Positions 34,400 through 48,080 of a DNA stretch of 64,000 nt are shown here, one piece after another. The notes beneath the pieces were generated by a model. The model did not search any database. It worked only from the letters and a program-made list of their open reading frames with translations, and was not told the origin of the DNA. Origin of the DNA: Knoxdaviesia capensis (lineage: Eukaryota; Ascomycota; Sordariomycetes; Microascales; Gondwanamycetaceae). The position numbers and the translations under genes were made by a program. Location of the stretch: contig LNGK01000008.1 in the NCBI GenBank assembly GCA_001510575.1, positions 756,340-820,339 on the forward strand. Direction: 5' to 3'. The stretch's first letter is position 1. Each line of letters starts with the position of its first letter.

Positions 34400-37300
34400 G
34401 CTTTAAGAATAATTATTAGCTAATTAATATCTTCTCGGTTTTTAGTATTAGCGCTAGCTAGACGGCTAGTAATATATTTAATTTACTTATTAAAGCGCTT
34501 AACTTAGCTATTCGTCTATAGATAGTATATTATTATACGATACTATTATATAGGGGGGTCGTAGTTAGCGAGGAGGGTCTTAAATTTATTAGAGTTAAAA
34601 GGGGTACTATTATTAGTAATAATCTTAATTAGCGATCTAAATACTACGTAAATACGTGCTACTAGTAACTTCGTAGTAGCTAAGGTACTATTATAAGGGT
34701 CTATAGCTACTATAACGTAGCTAGTAGCGTACTTAACTACTATTAATAGCTATATCCGTTTATTATTAATAATAAAACGGCTAGTAAAGTCTATTCCCTA
34801 GCGTATTAATAGTCGTACGGTTAGTATCGGTCGTAGCGATTCTATTACTTTAGGGGGCTTTTATAGTAATTAATATTCCGTATACCGTTAAACGGCCTTA
34901 TTCGTAACTAAAATTAAGTTAGGATACTATACTCGTTTAGCTAATAACGTATATAAGGTACTAACGCGCGTATAGCCTTTTAGCTTATAGACCTTAATAG
35001 CTTCTAAAATAGAGGCCTTATACGTTAGTATCTTTATTAAGATATAGTTAATAACGGTATATACTTCGCTATAAAAGATAGCGAAATAATCCTAAACGAA
35101 GGTCGAAGGGATACGATAGGGGAGTAGATAGCTATTTTCTAAGTAGTTAATAATATCCTAGATATCGTACTATCTAAGGTTATCTAACTTCTTAATATTA
35201 GGGGCGATTAGCGTATCGTTCGTAGGTTACTTAGTATTTATAGTATTATTCGGAGGCTACTTGGCGTCGTTTAGTAGTAGTTATACTAGTAGACGTATCT
35301 TAAACCGTTAGTTTAGTAGTCTAGGGGTCTCGTTATTAGTAATAATAATAGGAAAGACGTTAGTTAATATATTATTATCGTTCGTTTCGTACCTTTCCTC
35401 CTTATTTATTATAAGCGCTATATCTATATACGGCTATAATAACTAATTAGCTAAAATATTAGCTTTTCTAAATTAATAGTAAATACGTATACTATAATAT
35501 ACGATTATATTAAGAAATCGTAATATTCTAGCTAGCTATTCCTATTTAATAATAAAAAGGTATAGGGTTTCGTAGTTAGTAATAATAGTAATCTTAGCGG
35601 CTTCTAACTAGCTCTTCTAATACTATAATAATATAATAACGGTAAGTATTTCTCTCTCCTAAGTACTATATCGCTATTAGGTCTTTAATAAAACGGCACT
35701 AAAGTACGTAACTAGGTATAAAACGCTACGTTTATTATTAGAATCGCGTTATAGTTAGAATAACGTAGTACCGACGGTATAATTAGAGGCGTTAGTCTTA
35801 AGTACCGATAGGAGTATATAGTCGTAATTACGTAACTCTAGGAGGGAGGCTATAGTATCGCGAATATTACGCTAGGCTTATAATAACTCGTTATCTAGCT
35901 ATACTTATACGCCTTTAGGCTTATCTACCTTAGTATACTTATAGAGTAGACGCGCTTTATATATGAAGTAGGGGATAAAACGGCGTAAATAGCTAGCGGT
36001 ATTTAAAAAGCTACGGATCTTAGTAGTAGTAGTAGGCGCTAGTCTTTTATAAATAGTAGCTACCTTCTTAGGATCGGGGCGAATACCGTAAATAGAGATA
36101 ATTATTCCTAGGAACTTACCTTCTTTAACGAACTATTTATACTTCTTAAGGTTTAATAATAATTAATAGTAACTTAATTAACGTAGAATAGCGACTATTC
36201 TATTAGCTAATTCTATTATTATCTTACCTTAAATATAAATATTATCTAAAAGGCCTATAGTAAAAGCGCGTACCGGCTTAAGGACTTCGTTTATAAAACG
36301 CTAGAATATTATAGGTACGTTTATAAGGCTAAATAGTATATAAAGCTATTTATATTATCTAAATAACGTAGAAAACGCTATCTTTAGTACTACCTCGGGG
36401 TCTATAACTATCTACTAGAAGCTATCTTCTAAGTTAAGAAAGGTATAGAATCGATATCTAGCGGCCTATTATAGTAAATCCTTAATATTTAGTAGTAGAT
36501 AAGCTACCTTTCGCGTAACTTCGTTTAGCGTATAGTAGTTAATTACGAAACGGTATCTAGGCTAGTTATTACTAGGGAGGGGCTTCTTAGGTAATAATAG
36601 TATAGGTATAGATTATAGGGAGTTAATAGCGTATTAAATAACGCTAAGTAAGAGTAGTTTATTAGTAAATTCCTTTATAATTTTACGTTAGTAGGGGCTA
36701 TAGCGGCGTAGGGGGAGAGATCTAGGTTTAGTATTAACGGTCTTAATATTATACTAAGTACGGGCCTTTACGTCTAGTCTAGTATCGAAATACTATAGAA
36801 TAAAAATAAAGGTATTATTATCGAAGGCCTTTCGTATAATTATTAAGGCTTTAGTATTTACTTTCTTTTATTAGTTTTCTATAATAATATAGGCACTACG
36901 AATAGCGTCGCGCTTTATACGCTCTTTCGTAAGTAATAGTTACTTCTTATATTTAAGTAATAGCTCTTTATTAAATTCGATAATTACTCTATTAGTATTT
37001 ACTATTCTAAGAAACGTTTATTAGGGTAAAGGAGTATTATTATATTATTACTTAGCGAGGTACGTAATAAAAGGAAACGATTCGGAGGTAATATAGGAGA
37101 GGGTATAGGTATTAGGGTCCGCGGGTAAAATACTATAAATATATATCGATAAAGGTAAAGGGAGGTTCTTATCGTAGAAAGAAGTAGGATTATCGTGAAA
37201 AGGGGTAATATTATCGTAGGAAGAGGTAATATTTATCGGACTAGAATCGGTAGTAGAGGTAATATAGGTAATAGCGATATTATCTCGTCTCTAGGGAGGG

Positions 37301-37700
37301 TAGAAATATAGAATAACGGGGGAATCGCGTAGGAGTATAAGCTTTATTATACTATTAACGTTAATATAACTAAGTTTCGTAGCTCCGCTTTAGCTAATAG
37401 TTAGGTTAGTAAGATAGGTACCGTTAGTAATAATATTAGCTACTATAGAAATAACTTTAGATAATCTATTAATAGTCGTTAATCGGAAGGAAATAACGAT
37501 ATCGTTAATAATAGCGAAGCTACTATTACTACCTAAGCTATTAAGGCGTAGGGGGTTAGCGGACCGGTATAGCGCTAAATAGCGATAGGCGTACGATTTA
37601 GAAACGAATACGCTAGCTATTCCGGTATTAATAAATACTATAAGCGGCGTTTATTAGTTATTCGTTAGTAAACTAGTATAGAGGCGGTATCGTTCACGGT
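34400..37700 (-). pseudogene. Fossil gypsy pol (protease-RT-integrase)
   Basis: Minus-strand reading frame remnants of protease, reverse transcriptase and integrase as described for the element. Stops occur every few codons, mostly TAA or TAG from CA/TG loss; catalytic Asp codons often read as Asn because GAC or GAT after T has become AAC or AAT. It is not expressed as protein. Confidence 0.85.
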
Positions 37701-37799
37701 ATCCTTCGCGTCGTAGCTACTTTATTAGTATCTTACTAATTAACGTTAATTCCTCTATTAAAGGGATTATAAATAGTATAAAATAGTAGGTAACGTTAG

Positions 37800-40700
37800 C
37801 GAAATAGTTATTATCTATATCTAAGCCCGTAGCTTCTAAGAGGGGAGATCCTTTGGGAGATAAGTCTTCTTTCTATATAGGGTATATACTATAAATCGCG
37901 GGTTTCTTATCCCCTCTCCTATTATTCCGCTATCCTTTATCTATTATTAGTCTATCTTTATTCCTAGAGGGGTAGGGAGTAGGGGAACGGTACGTCTTTT
38001 AGTCCTAAGATAGTCTTCGTAAATAGTTACGATCGTAGGAGGTATTTCGAGAATAGTTATAAGGCTTACGGGAATAACTACGATTATCTATTATTTAGCC
38101 TCGGTTTATCGTAAAACGCGTATTCTAACGCGCCTTTTAACGTCGATTATTATTCTCGGTATATAGTTCCGTATATTCGCGAACCTAATAACTTATCTTT
38201 CTATATCGGAAATATATAGATTTATCTCTATTTTTATCTTACGTAATATAATTAAGTACCTCTTTACGGGTTCTAAATTATAGCGTTTCTCCTTCCTCCT
38301 TAGTCTTCGGCGTACTATTTAACTAAGTGGCGTATAATTATCTAATCTTTAATAGGTAATAAGTAGTATTAATTATAGTACGGATACTAGAGTCGGGGGT
38401 AATATCCTACCGTATCTTATATTATAAGTCCGTAATATTATAATATAGAATATCCTCTACTATACGTCGAATATAGTATATTTTAAGTAAGTTATTAGTA
38501 GAATTCTATATTATTTTAGTTAAAAGTTTAATAGCTTTATATTTAGACTTATTCTAATAATTAAACGCGAGAGCTATAAATACGCGCGAAGAGGTAGATA
38601 TTAGTATATAACTAGAGATAAATATTAATATAGATTCTATTAATATAGGCTATAGTATATCGGTATACTGTCGAATAAAATACTAAAGGGGTATAAATTC
38701 GCTTCTAATTACTAGTAGTATTTAAGACGTCTAATACGTATATAGAATTATAGATTCGTATAAGTAAGTCTAAATACGTACTAATTATACTATAACTATA
38801 TAGTCTACCTTACTTAAGTAATCGTTTTATAACTAACTAATAGCTTTTTTATTATTTTTCTTATAATCTTCTCTATTACTAATATCCGATAGGAGTATTA
38901 GCTCTAGAAATATCGCTTAGAGGTATTAATACTACTTAATAATATACTTATCGTTTATTAGAGGTACGTTTAACTTTATTAGACTACCTTCGATAGCTAA
39001 ATTCCTATTTACTAAACGAGGGCCTAGGAATCGTCTTTTAATAGTAAGCTATAATAGTAGTATAAAGCCGTTAATACTAATATTAGTAAACGGTTTACTA
39101 TTAGGTCCTAGATATAGTTTCGCTTAAAATATTACTTTAGGGGTTATCGTTTATAAGGGTATTTACTAGAATAGTATAGGAAATATTAGAAATATACCGC
39201 TATCGTATACTCCTTATCTATATATATAACCTTATTATCCTTCTAAAACTATATTACCTATACCTCTTAGTATTTATAATATAATATACGGTACTAAGGG
39301 CTAGTTTCTCGTTAGTTAGACGCTAGTTATAGGTAATAACGGGTTATTAGCTATAGTTACGTTAGAAAGGGGGCTCTTTCTACTTAGGTCGGTAGGTAAT
39401 AGTAGTCCTATTATCTACGGACTAGCTAATAATAGCGAGGGAGTAGGAAAAGAGGATAAGGTAGCTATAGCTATAACCGGTAAGTTACTACGGCTTATAG
39501 CGTCTATTAGCTTTTCTAGAAGCTTTTCTATTATCGTACTAATAACGGTATTTATATTATTAGTACGCTCTTTCTCTCTCGTTTATTTATTAAAGTTAGA
39601 CTCTATACGGTCCGTAAGTAACGCTTTTATTATTTACTTTAATTCCTCGATTATAATAGACTCGGTATATTAAGGCGGTAGACTACTTACCGGCTATACC
39701 GGTAGAATATTTATCCCGTTATCTATAGCCTTTCTTTTCCCTCGTCTTATTATTATCCGTCGATTATACGTAATAGGGGTTACTTCCGTAAGGGGTTATA
39801 GCTCCTTAACTAGTAACTTACTAGTTTATAGGTTAGTTATAGCGCTTACCTTACTTAAGGCTTTAAGGTTATAAGTAATACTTTTATCTCTTTTACGTAG
39901 AATACGTTATTCTTTATCTAATATTTAGCGTAAAAGCGGATATTAGCGGTCTAGGCTTACTAGGAAATAGGGGGTTAGGGATATAAACTAAGGGTAAGTA
40001 AGAGCGAAAGGGAATAAATAGGGAAAACTAAGGTATAATAGTTATAAATAGTTAGATAATCTAGATTTATAAGGTTAATAATAAGGGGAAAGAGCGGTAG
40101 AAAGGATAACTATTAGAAAAGAAATAAGGCTAGTAAAATAAGAAATAAGACTATTAGTATATAAACGGGGTATAAAGGGGGTATAAAAGCGGGTTAGTCT
40201 TAGAATAAGAGGCGGATTAGTAATTAGAATTAAATAGAATAGGAGAGTAAGTAATAAAGGAAGTCCGTAAACGGAAGTAATAGAAAATAATCGAAAATAA
40301 TAGAAATATTAAGACGTTAGTTATCGGAATAGTAAGAGTCTTAGAAATAACTAGAAAAAGTCGTAGAAATAAATAAGTAAAGTCGTAGAATAAATAGAAA
40401 TATCGTAAAAATAAAGGGAAAGTCGTAGAAATAAATAGAAATAGAGGGATTAGCTATTAAATATTTAGTAATAGGACTTAAACCTATTAGTAGTATCTGA
40501 TAGCTTAGGAGGTATAGGAAAGGTAACGCGGGAGGCGTATAAACGTCGGTAAAGGTAGGGTAATTCGGTATTTTACTAGAGTAATAGTAGTTAATTAGCT
40601 ATTAGTTTAGTAAGGACGGAATTAAAAGAAAGAAAATAAAAGATATTTATTTAACGTGCTTTCGTTACTAAAAAGAGGTTAAATAGAAAGGGCTTTTATA

Positions 40701-40900
40701 AAAGAAGGGTAATTCGTAGTTTACCGCGGTAGAAAGTAGTAAAGCTATCGGTAGAGGTAAATTCTAAATTAAAAGAAAGGAAAGTCGAGATATCGGTCGA
40801 TTACGTATCGATTAGGACTCGAACCTAGAGGAAAGGTAGTTAATTACGATAGTTAGGCTTTAAAGGAAGGTTAATAAGAGATTAATAGTATAAGTATTAC
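37800..40900 (-). pseudogene. Probable fossil gypsy gag region
   Basis: The segment between the protease fossil and the 5' (right) LTR should hold gag. I cannot recognise a zinc knuckle after RIP. Degenerate copies of AGTCGTAGAAATAAATA recur at about 40,355-40,445. Confidence 0.45.
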
Positions 40901-40921
40901 GTTTATAAAAAATTAATTTTT

Positions 40922-41204
40922 TATAATTCTTAGATATATAGTCTAAAGGACTAATAAATAAGTTATAATTATAAGGTATATATAGAGAAATATATATAAA
41001 AGGAAGCTTAAATTTTTTCTATCTTAAGATATTTCCTATAAAAGCGTAATAGATATCTACCTTTTATAGGTCTTTTACTAGCTCTTTAAGGTATTTATAT
41101 ATATATAGATATATACCTAAATACTTACCGCTAGGTAGTATCCACGTATATTAGTATACGTTTATACGTAATTATAATATACTCTAACCTATTAGGGATC
41201 TATA
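40922..41204 (-). repeat. gypsy 5' LTR (right copy, 283 bp)
   Basis: It matches the left copy end to end apart from an extra ~32 bp of AT-rich sequence. It lies at the 5' end of the element because the coding fossils are on the minus strand. Confidence 0.85.
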
Positions 41205-41208
41205 AGTT
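41205..41208. repeat. Gypsy target duplication AGTT, right
   Basis: Right-hand partner of 31,391-31,394. The uninterrupted copia sequence would read CTATAGTTATAAGCCC across the site. Confidence 0.6.
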
Positions 41209-41218
41209 ATAAGCCCGG
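41206..41218 (+). other. copia primer-binding site, initiator tRNA-Met anticodon arm
   Basis: GTTATAAGCCCGG would directly follow the left copia LTR if the gypsy insertion were removed. Its complement, CCGGGCTTATAAC, equals the anticodon stem-loop of initiator tRNA-Met (GGGCTCATAAC) apart from a change explained by RIP (TGA to TAA). Drosophila copia primes from the same internal half of this tRNA. Confidence 0.7.
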
Positions 41219-41379
41219 ATAGATTTTCTTTTATTTAAATACTCTACTCCTTTAAGATTTATATTAGTATCTAGAAACTTCCCGTTAACGATAAGTTATT
41301 AATTTTTTTTTTTTACTTAAATATCTAACTTTTAAGTTATTTTATCTAGTTATCCTATTCTCGAATAATCACCTTATCT

Positions 41380-44300
41380 ATACGCGATATCCTCCTACGT
41401 CCCTAACGCTCTATAGGCTACGCCTACCGTATCCTCTACGCTTCTAAAGCTCTTATCTTCCGATAAGTAGTTCCCTTAGATTAATACTATAGAAGCTTAG
41501 TTAGCCTAGTATAGCGTTTAGTAGTACGTTAACCCTAATAGGGACCTAAACGCGTATACGCTAGCTATTAACCCTCCTATTACTCGAACGCGTAAGGAAG
41601 TATATAACTAGGCCGTTACCGATTATCTATACGTTAAAGCGGAGTACGTATCTAAGCTAGTATATTACGAATTTATTTATAAGGTCGTCTATAAAGGTCT
41701 TAAGTCTGACGTTAGGCTCGCGTCTTCCTAAGTAAGCCTTAATCCGATATATACTATACTTTTAGATATAATACGCGTTTTATTAATAGACCTTACGTAC
41801 GCCGAGGCGTTTAATTCCTATCCCTAGGGTATAGGCGACTATATCCCGCGATATATACTCTCGTACCTTCGCGAAGTATATAGTTAAAACGCGACTAAGG
41901 ATATACTAAGTATCTTTAATACTTATCGTATAATCCTTACCGTAGCTAGAACCGTTAGCGACTTAGTCCGTTAGGTTAAATCCTAGTAAGCGGTCCGAGC
42001 GCGTTTTCGCGCGCTATATCTTTAGCTTATTTAAGATAGCTAGGTTATACTATAAGACCTAATTAATATTCTTAATAATAGTATAGACCCGGAATTTAGT
42101 AAATATTTATTTAATAAATTTCCTATCTACTAAGTTAAGCTTAATTTTAGCCTCGATAATATCTCTCGTACGCTTATCGTATATCTTATAGATACTCGTA
42201 TAAGCTCTAACGTCGCTATAGCTATTACTAGTTAAACGGGTAGTTAGTAGTTATTCCTAGCTACCTCTTCTACGCCGATTAAGTGCTTTTACGTCTTAAG
42301 AGCGATTTATTTCTTTAATTTTTAATATTACTTTATATTCTATTATATAATAAGCGAATACGTTATAGTAAAGACCCCTTTATATAAGCTTACCTCTACG
42401 GTCCGTCTTACTTTTAAGTAGTAAGAAGGCCTAGATATACTTTACGCTATAAGTCGTTACCTAGAACGCCTTATCCCCGCTAAGTACTTATCTAAGCCCT
42501 TTAAGTAGTAAAGTAACTCTAAGAGAGGTAATTCCCGAGGTCGCGGTAACTACTTAACTTTATAGAGGGCTTCTACTTCTTCTTTTTTAATAAGTATAGC
42601 GCCTACTCTACCCGTTCCCTCCTCTAATACTATACTTAACGATAAGTATTAAGCCGGAGCCGTTATTTTTTAGCCCGCGCCTAAGTAAGCCGTAATTTTA
42701 TCTACTACTTATATAAGCGGTTAATCGCGTTTCCGTAATTCTACTATCCTTAATAGTAGTTCTACGTTATATATTATTAATAATATTAATCTCTTAACTA
42801 AAGTCGTTTACGTAAAGCTAAGTAAGGCTATCTACGTTAATCTTAGCTCTTTTCTAATCGTAGCCTAGGGTAAGCGCGTACTTACTAGTTATTTTAAGCT
42901 TCCCTCTAATAAGGTAGCTAACTTATATTTAAATAGGGTTACTTTTATCGAGGGTTTTTATCTTAATATAATTAGTTAAAAGATACTTTACGTAAGCGGA
43001 GTATAGTATAACGGCTTTAATAATACGCTACGTACTACTCGCTTAGGGGTACTTACCGTTATTAAGGAGCTCCCCTCTAATAGTAATCTACTCTATATAG
43101 AGAGAGTAGACGATATACTACTAGTAGGCGCTATCTATTATATATCGCTAGCTAGTATTACTTATAACTTAGAGCCTTTATTAGTTTATCTCTTAAGCTA
43201 ATATAAGAGTACGATTCCTCGTAATATAACTATTACCGTTTAGTATTTACGTACTAGTTATATAAGTAAAACTACGCTTAAGTATATTCTTAAGTAGATT
43301 AACGTTAAGCTATCTAATAACGTACCGAAGCTTCTAGAGTATACTTCGTATACTCTATCTAGTATTATATAAGTAATTAATTATTTACTTACTATATATA
43401 AGGCTATAAGACTATTTAAGCGCTTAAGCGTTAATCTTTTTTATTTACTTACTAGTAGTAGATATAATTAGGTATAAATCTAAGTAAACGAATTTTCGGG
43501 GTTTATAGCGGTATTTCTTTAGGTATTAAAGACTATACCTAAGTCTATCTCTAATACTAAGGCGTTCGTAGCGCGTATTAAGCGCTAGTTTAGTATTCCT
43601 ATTATCTATATTCGTATAGATAATAAAGCTAATATAGTTAATAAAAAAGGTTTTATTTAATCTTTATAGTAAACGTTTATTAAAAATAATAATATTATCC
43701 TTAAGTACTCTCTACTATATACTTATAAGCCTAACGGGCTCGCTAAGTAAGTAAGCTAACTTATCTTTAATAAATATATAAAAATACTCGCGGGTTCTTA
43801 ACTACTAAGTAAACTCCTTAGCGAGACTATCTACGCTATTATATATCTATATAATATAACGCTAATTTAGCGTTACTCCTAACGCTTACTAAATTAGATA
43901 CTATCGTCTTAGCTTATTACTTATTATACTTTATATACTTCTTCTCTTTTAAAGCGCTTTAAAGAGCGTATAGTATATCTCGCTAATAACTAGCGTAGCG
44001 TCTATACGTACGGCTATAAAGCTTATCCTCTTTAGGCGCGCTAGGAACTTAGATAGGATCGCTACTAGTATAAGGCTTCCCCTCATACGTATATTAGCTA
44101 TTTAGTTAGCTATATTATATATAATATCTTTCGAATCTAGATCCCCGTTCTTAATAAGGTTATTAATACGCGTAACGTCCGCTTTAATAAGCGCCTTTTC
44201 TATAATAAGACTACGCCTTAGGAAGAGTATTTACTAGTTAAAGCTCTTAAGCTCGCCCGAATTTTAGAGATCCCTAACCTCTATTCTTAAGCGGACTCCC

Positions 44301-46880
44301 TACCTTTCTTTAAATATATTAATAAGGGCATCTAGTACTTTAAAAGATTTCCCGTACCGTTATTCGGTTAGATATTAGCTTCTTAGCTAGCCTTATCTAA
44401 GGTAGTTAATAACTAGACTATTACTTCTTAGCGTTTATCTACGTTAGAAGTAAACCTCCTATCGAGGTAAGGCCCGTAATACCCTTTAACGCTATATACG
44501 CTATACGTTATAGTTTATCCCCTAGCCTCGTCTTCTATACCTTTAGGGGTATACGCCTCCTTAGTTAAGAACTTTATCGAGCGTACCCCTAGCCTAGCGT
44601 CTTCTATAGGTACTATAATAATACCTTAGTTTACGTAATTTATACCTTTAGTTATTTTAGAGCTTAAATACCCTTATATATATATTTTATTAGAATCTCC
44701 CGATATAAGACTAGTCGCTAATACTAATTACGTTAACGATATTATTACTTCGCTAGATATCGCTAGGGATTCCCTTACTACTTAAGCGAATTCCTTAGCT
44801 ATTAAGGAAAGGCCTACTAAGTCTCTAATACTCGTTTCTTTAGACTAAGCTCTTTTAGCGCTAGTAGTAGACGTAGATAAGTAGGCCTTACGGCTTAATT
44901 AGCGCTAGTCGTTACTACTAAGTAGTTAAACCCTTTCTACTACTTTATCTACTAAGCCTCTAATACTTATTCCTTTAGAATAAGCTTACGTAGTATTAAT
45001 AGAGAATACGCTTAAATTCCTTACTTAGCGCTAGTTACTACCGTAAAATAGGTATCCCCCTACTAAGTACGTTAACTTAGTAGCTATTAAAGCTACTAGG
45101 TTATTACTTAGTATAGAGGATCGCGCCTTTATTTTCCCGCTTAAGGAATATAGCTTACTACTTTACTTAGACTTATAGGAGTTCTTTAAGCCGCTATACG
45201 CTTCCTTTACTATAGCGGCCTCTTTTAAAGTTCGCTCTCTATATATTCGCGCCTTAGAGCCTAAATCCTAACGTAGAATATTAGCTTATCTATATAATAA
45301 AGAATTTCTCGAGGCTAGCTAGTCTAAGATAACCTCGCTAGAAAGTAAAGGTATATAGGAAGTAGTCCCTCGCCTAAGTAACTAGCGTATTATTCTAACT
45401 AAATAAGTTTAAAAATATAAGTTTAACGAAGATAGTAAGATTACGCGTTTTAAAGCTTAATATATAGTATAAGGTAACTAATAAGAGGCGTCTACGCTTA
45501 ATACGTATATAGCGATACTCGCTACGCGTTTACTTCGCTTATTTCTTACGCTTACCGCTTTTTTTAACCTCGAGCTCCTATAGTTTAACGTTTCTAATAC
45601 TTTTCTAAATACCTCTCTAGAGGATACCGGTTTAGAGATTTACGTTTAGCTACCGGAACCCCTCTATAAGCGTTACCCTAGTTACGTCGCTCTCCTAAAG
45701 CGTACCCTTTACGGCCTAAGCGAGTCCCCGATTCTTTAATTCGATACGCTTTCTAAGGAATTTAAGTCTCTAGGCCTTATTCGCTTTACGTAGGATCCTT
45801 ATTAGTAGATAAACTTACGTAAGACTATCTATTTCCTTATCTACGTAGATAATATCCTTATTAGTTATACTCCTAACTCTTAGGACGAATATGAAGCTAT
45901 ACTTAAGTAGCTTTCCTCGCGTTTTAATATACGTAAAGAGAAGTCCGTTATATTCTTCCTAGGTATTTATATAATCTAAAATAAAGTAACTTATCGCTTC
46001 TAGCTATCTTATAACGCCTATATCGAGAAAATCGGATATTATTTTAATTTAAATACTAGCTAGGATCCTTACTTATATCTAGTATCTTACCCGCTATACC
46101 TTAGTAAGTCTTCGTAAGCTTATACTAAGCTCTTTCTTAAGAAAGTTAGCTTAATTCTCTATATAGCTATTACTCTATAATTAGATATTACGTTCGTAGC
46201 TTTTAACCTTACTTAATTTACTCGTAACCTAGGACTAGAATATATAGTTATTACTAACTAAGTTATTCGATACTTATATAGTAAGCGTTTCCTCGCGATC
46301 TACTATTTTACTACTAACTTTATTAGGGGTAAGTTACTTACTATTAATATCTTAATTAAGTAGCTTTATAATAAGATAAATCTCTCTATATTTATATATA
46401 GCGATACTTTATTTACTAACGTACCGGATACTAGACGGTCGTCTAATAGCTTTCTAGTTACTATACTTAGTAGCCTTATTATATAGAAGGCTACTAAATA
46501 GCTAACCGTTACTACGTTAATAACGGAAGCTAAGCTTCTAGCTCTAAGCCTAATAACCCGTAAGGGTATTACTCTTCGCTACCTAATAAACTTTATTAAC
46601 GTTTATCTAACGTCTTTATTAACGGTAAGCTACGATAATATATAAACTATCCGCTTAGTTAGAGATACCTCTTCTTAAGTAAATACTTATCTATAGTACG
46701 TAGATATCTATAATATATAGATAAAAGAGAAGTATAATAGAGGTAAAAGGCTTATAAAATACGTCTCTATATTAGAGATACCTACGGACGGGCTTACTAA
46801 GGCTTTAAATTAATAAAAGTTCGAATATTTCTATACTCTTCTAAATTTATAGTCTATATACGAATAGGTCTATAAGGATT
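41380..46880 (+). pseudogene. Fossil copia gag-pol
   Basis: Plus-strand remnants of a single polyprotein: gag probably at 41.4-42.6 kb, integrase 43.1-44.3 kb, reverse transcriptase 45.4-46.2 kb, RNase H 46.3-46.9 kb. Motif order integrase before reverse transcriptase defines copia. Stops are frequent throughout. Confidence 0.85.
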
Positions 46881-48080
46881 AATACTAACTCTCCTAAGCT
46901 TTCCTCCTCCTTCGTTTATCTACCTCGATATTCCTCCTTCCCTTTCTTTATACTCTTAGAATAGAATATAATCTAAGATCTCTATAAACTAGCGTTTTAG
47001 GGAGTACTGGTAGGGTTTACTAGATATAACTAGGTCCTCTAAGCTTTCGAGAGCCGCTAGTACCTTAGTACTATCCTTCTAAATATCTTAGTACTATAGC
47101 TTAGCCTTACGGGAGTAGTTAAAGTTATACTTATAAATAGCGAGTAGCTCTTTAACTACGTAGCTTAGCGAGACTATATCGCTACGCTTAGAGTATTTAC
47201 CCCGTAGCTTCGTAAAGAAGGCGCGTACTAGAGGTATAATATATATTAGGCTACTCGTTCGTAGTTAGTATCTCTCTCTATCGATCCCGTTTCTTTTCTA
47301 CCGCCTCTTTAACTTACTAAGGCTCGTATTTCCTATTAATACTATAATAGTAATACTATAAAGCTCTTACTCTAGCGGGTTTTATAAAGTATACGCTACT
47401 ACTCTTATAAGCTACGGCGGACTCGATATAGCGCTTATAAGGTATATACTCCTTAACGGTACGATAACCTATAGGGGCTATCTCCTTTTTTAGTAGCTTA
47501 TACTTCGATATATCGTATTCTTAAAAGGGATTTTCTATCGTAATTTATTATCTTATAGGAGTTTTCGTTTAGATATCTCGATAGATAATAGGAATAGAAG
47601 AAGAGGTTAGATTCTTAGTCTATAAGTAGGAGATCGTATTTATATACTTCTCTCTTCCCCCCCCCCCCCCCCCCCTTATTCTCTCTTTTTTCTTTTCCTT
47701 TATTCTATTCTAGCGGCGCGTATACCTACTAGTATACGCCCGTAGCCTCCTATACGCTCTCTAAGCTTTATTCTAGCTAGTCGCTATACTCCCTTCTAGG
47801 TAGTTAAACTACTTAGGTATTACTTAGCTATATTTTTTTTTTCCTTTTATTCTTTATCTCTAATAATATTATATACTCTACTAAGTATAGATCGGATACT
47901 TTTAACTTAGCTATATTCTTTACCTTTATATATAAATAGCTTACTTACCTACTATTAGTATAGCTACGGTACGTCCGTACTACCTATTAAGCCTTTATAT
48001 CCCTATTTAATTACTTATCCCTAATACTTTAATACTATCTTCCTATATATCTACTTCGTTACCGTATATAGATAGGGGTA
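46881..48080 (+). other. copia segment between RNase H and 3' LTR
   Basis: 1.2 kb of RIP-mutated sequence with no recognised domain, unusually long for a copia 3' region. It may contain an additional captured or non-coding segment. It ends at the purine tract GATAGGGGTA. Confidence 0.4.
47657..47675. repeat. C19 homopolymer inside RIP block
   Basis: Nineteen consecutive Cs on the plus strand in otherwise AT-rich DNA, between the fossil RNase H and the 3' LTR. CpC is not a preferred RIP substrate, so the run could persist or expand. Confidence 0.9.

Larger units (their letters stand above)
31395..41204 (-). mobile_element. RIP-mutated Ty3/gypsy retrotransposon (inner)
   Basis: A 9.8-kb element on the minus strand lies between two LTRs. 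Fossil domains run right to left in gypsy order: aspartic protease INTG (DTG after RIP, about 37,600-37,630), reverse transcriptase FVINY..LNEVTRK (about 36,490-36,565) and LDNIYI (YLDD-type, about 36,236-36,260), then integrase IITNN.TPFNS (about 34,580-34,635) and the downstream VKRFNK line (about 34,500). Integrase after reverse transcriptase separates it from copia. A purine tract AAGAAAGGGGATC lies next to the 3' (left) LTR. All frames are destroyed. The 2.6 kb after integrase (31,646-34,300) is low-complexity GC/TA-rich sequence whose content I cannot name. Confidence 0.9.

Noticed and set aside
31646..48080. CRISPR-like or satellite array in the AT-rich block
   Set aside because: Repetition is of short TA-rich words produced by RIP, not regularly spaced repeats; retroelement domains explain the block.
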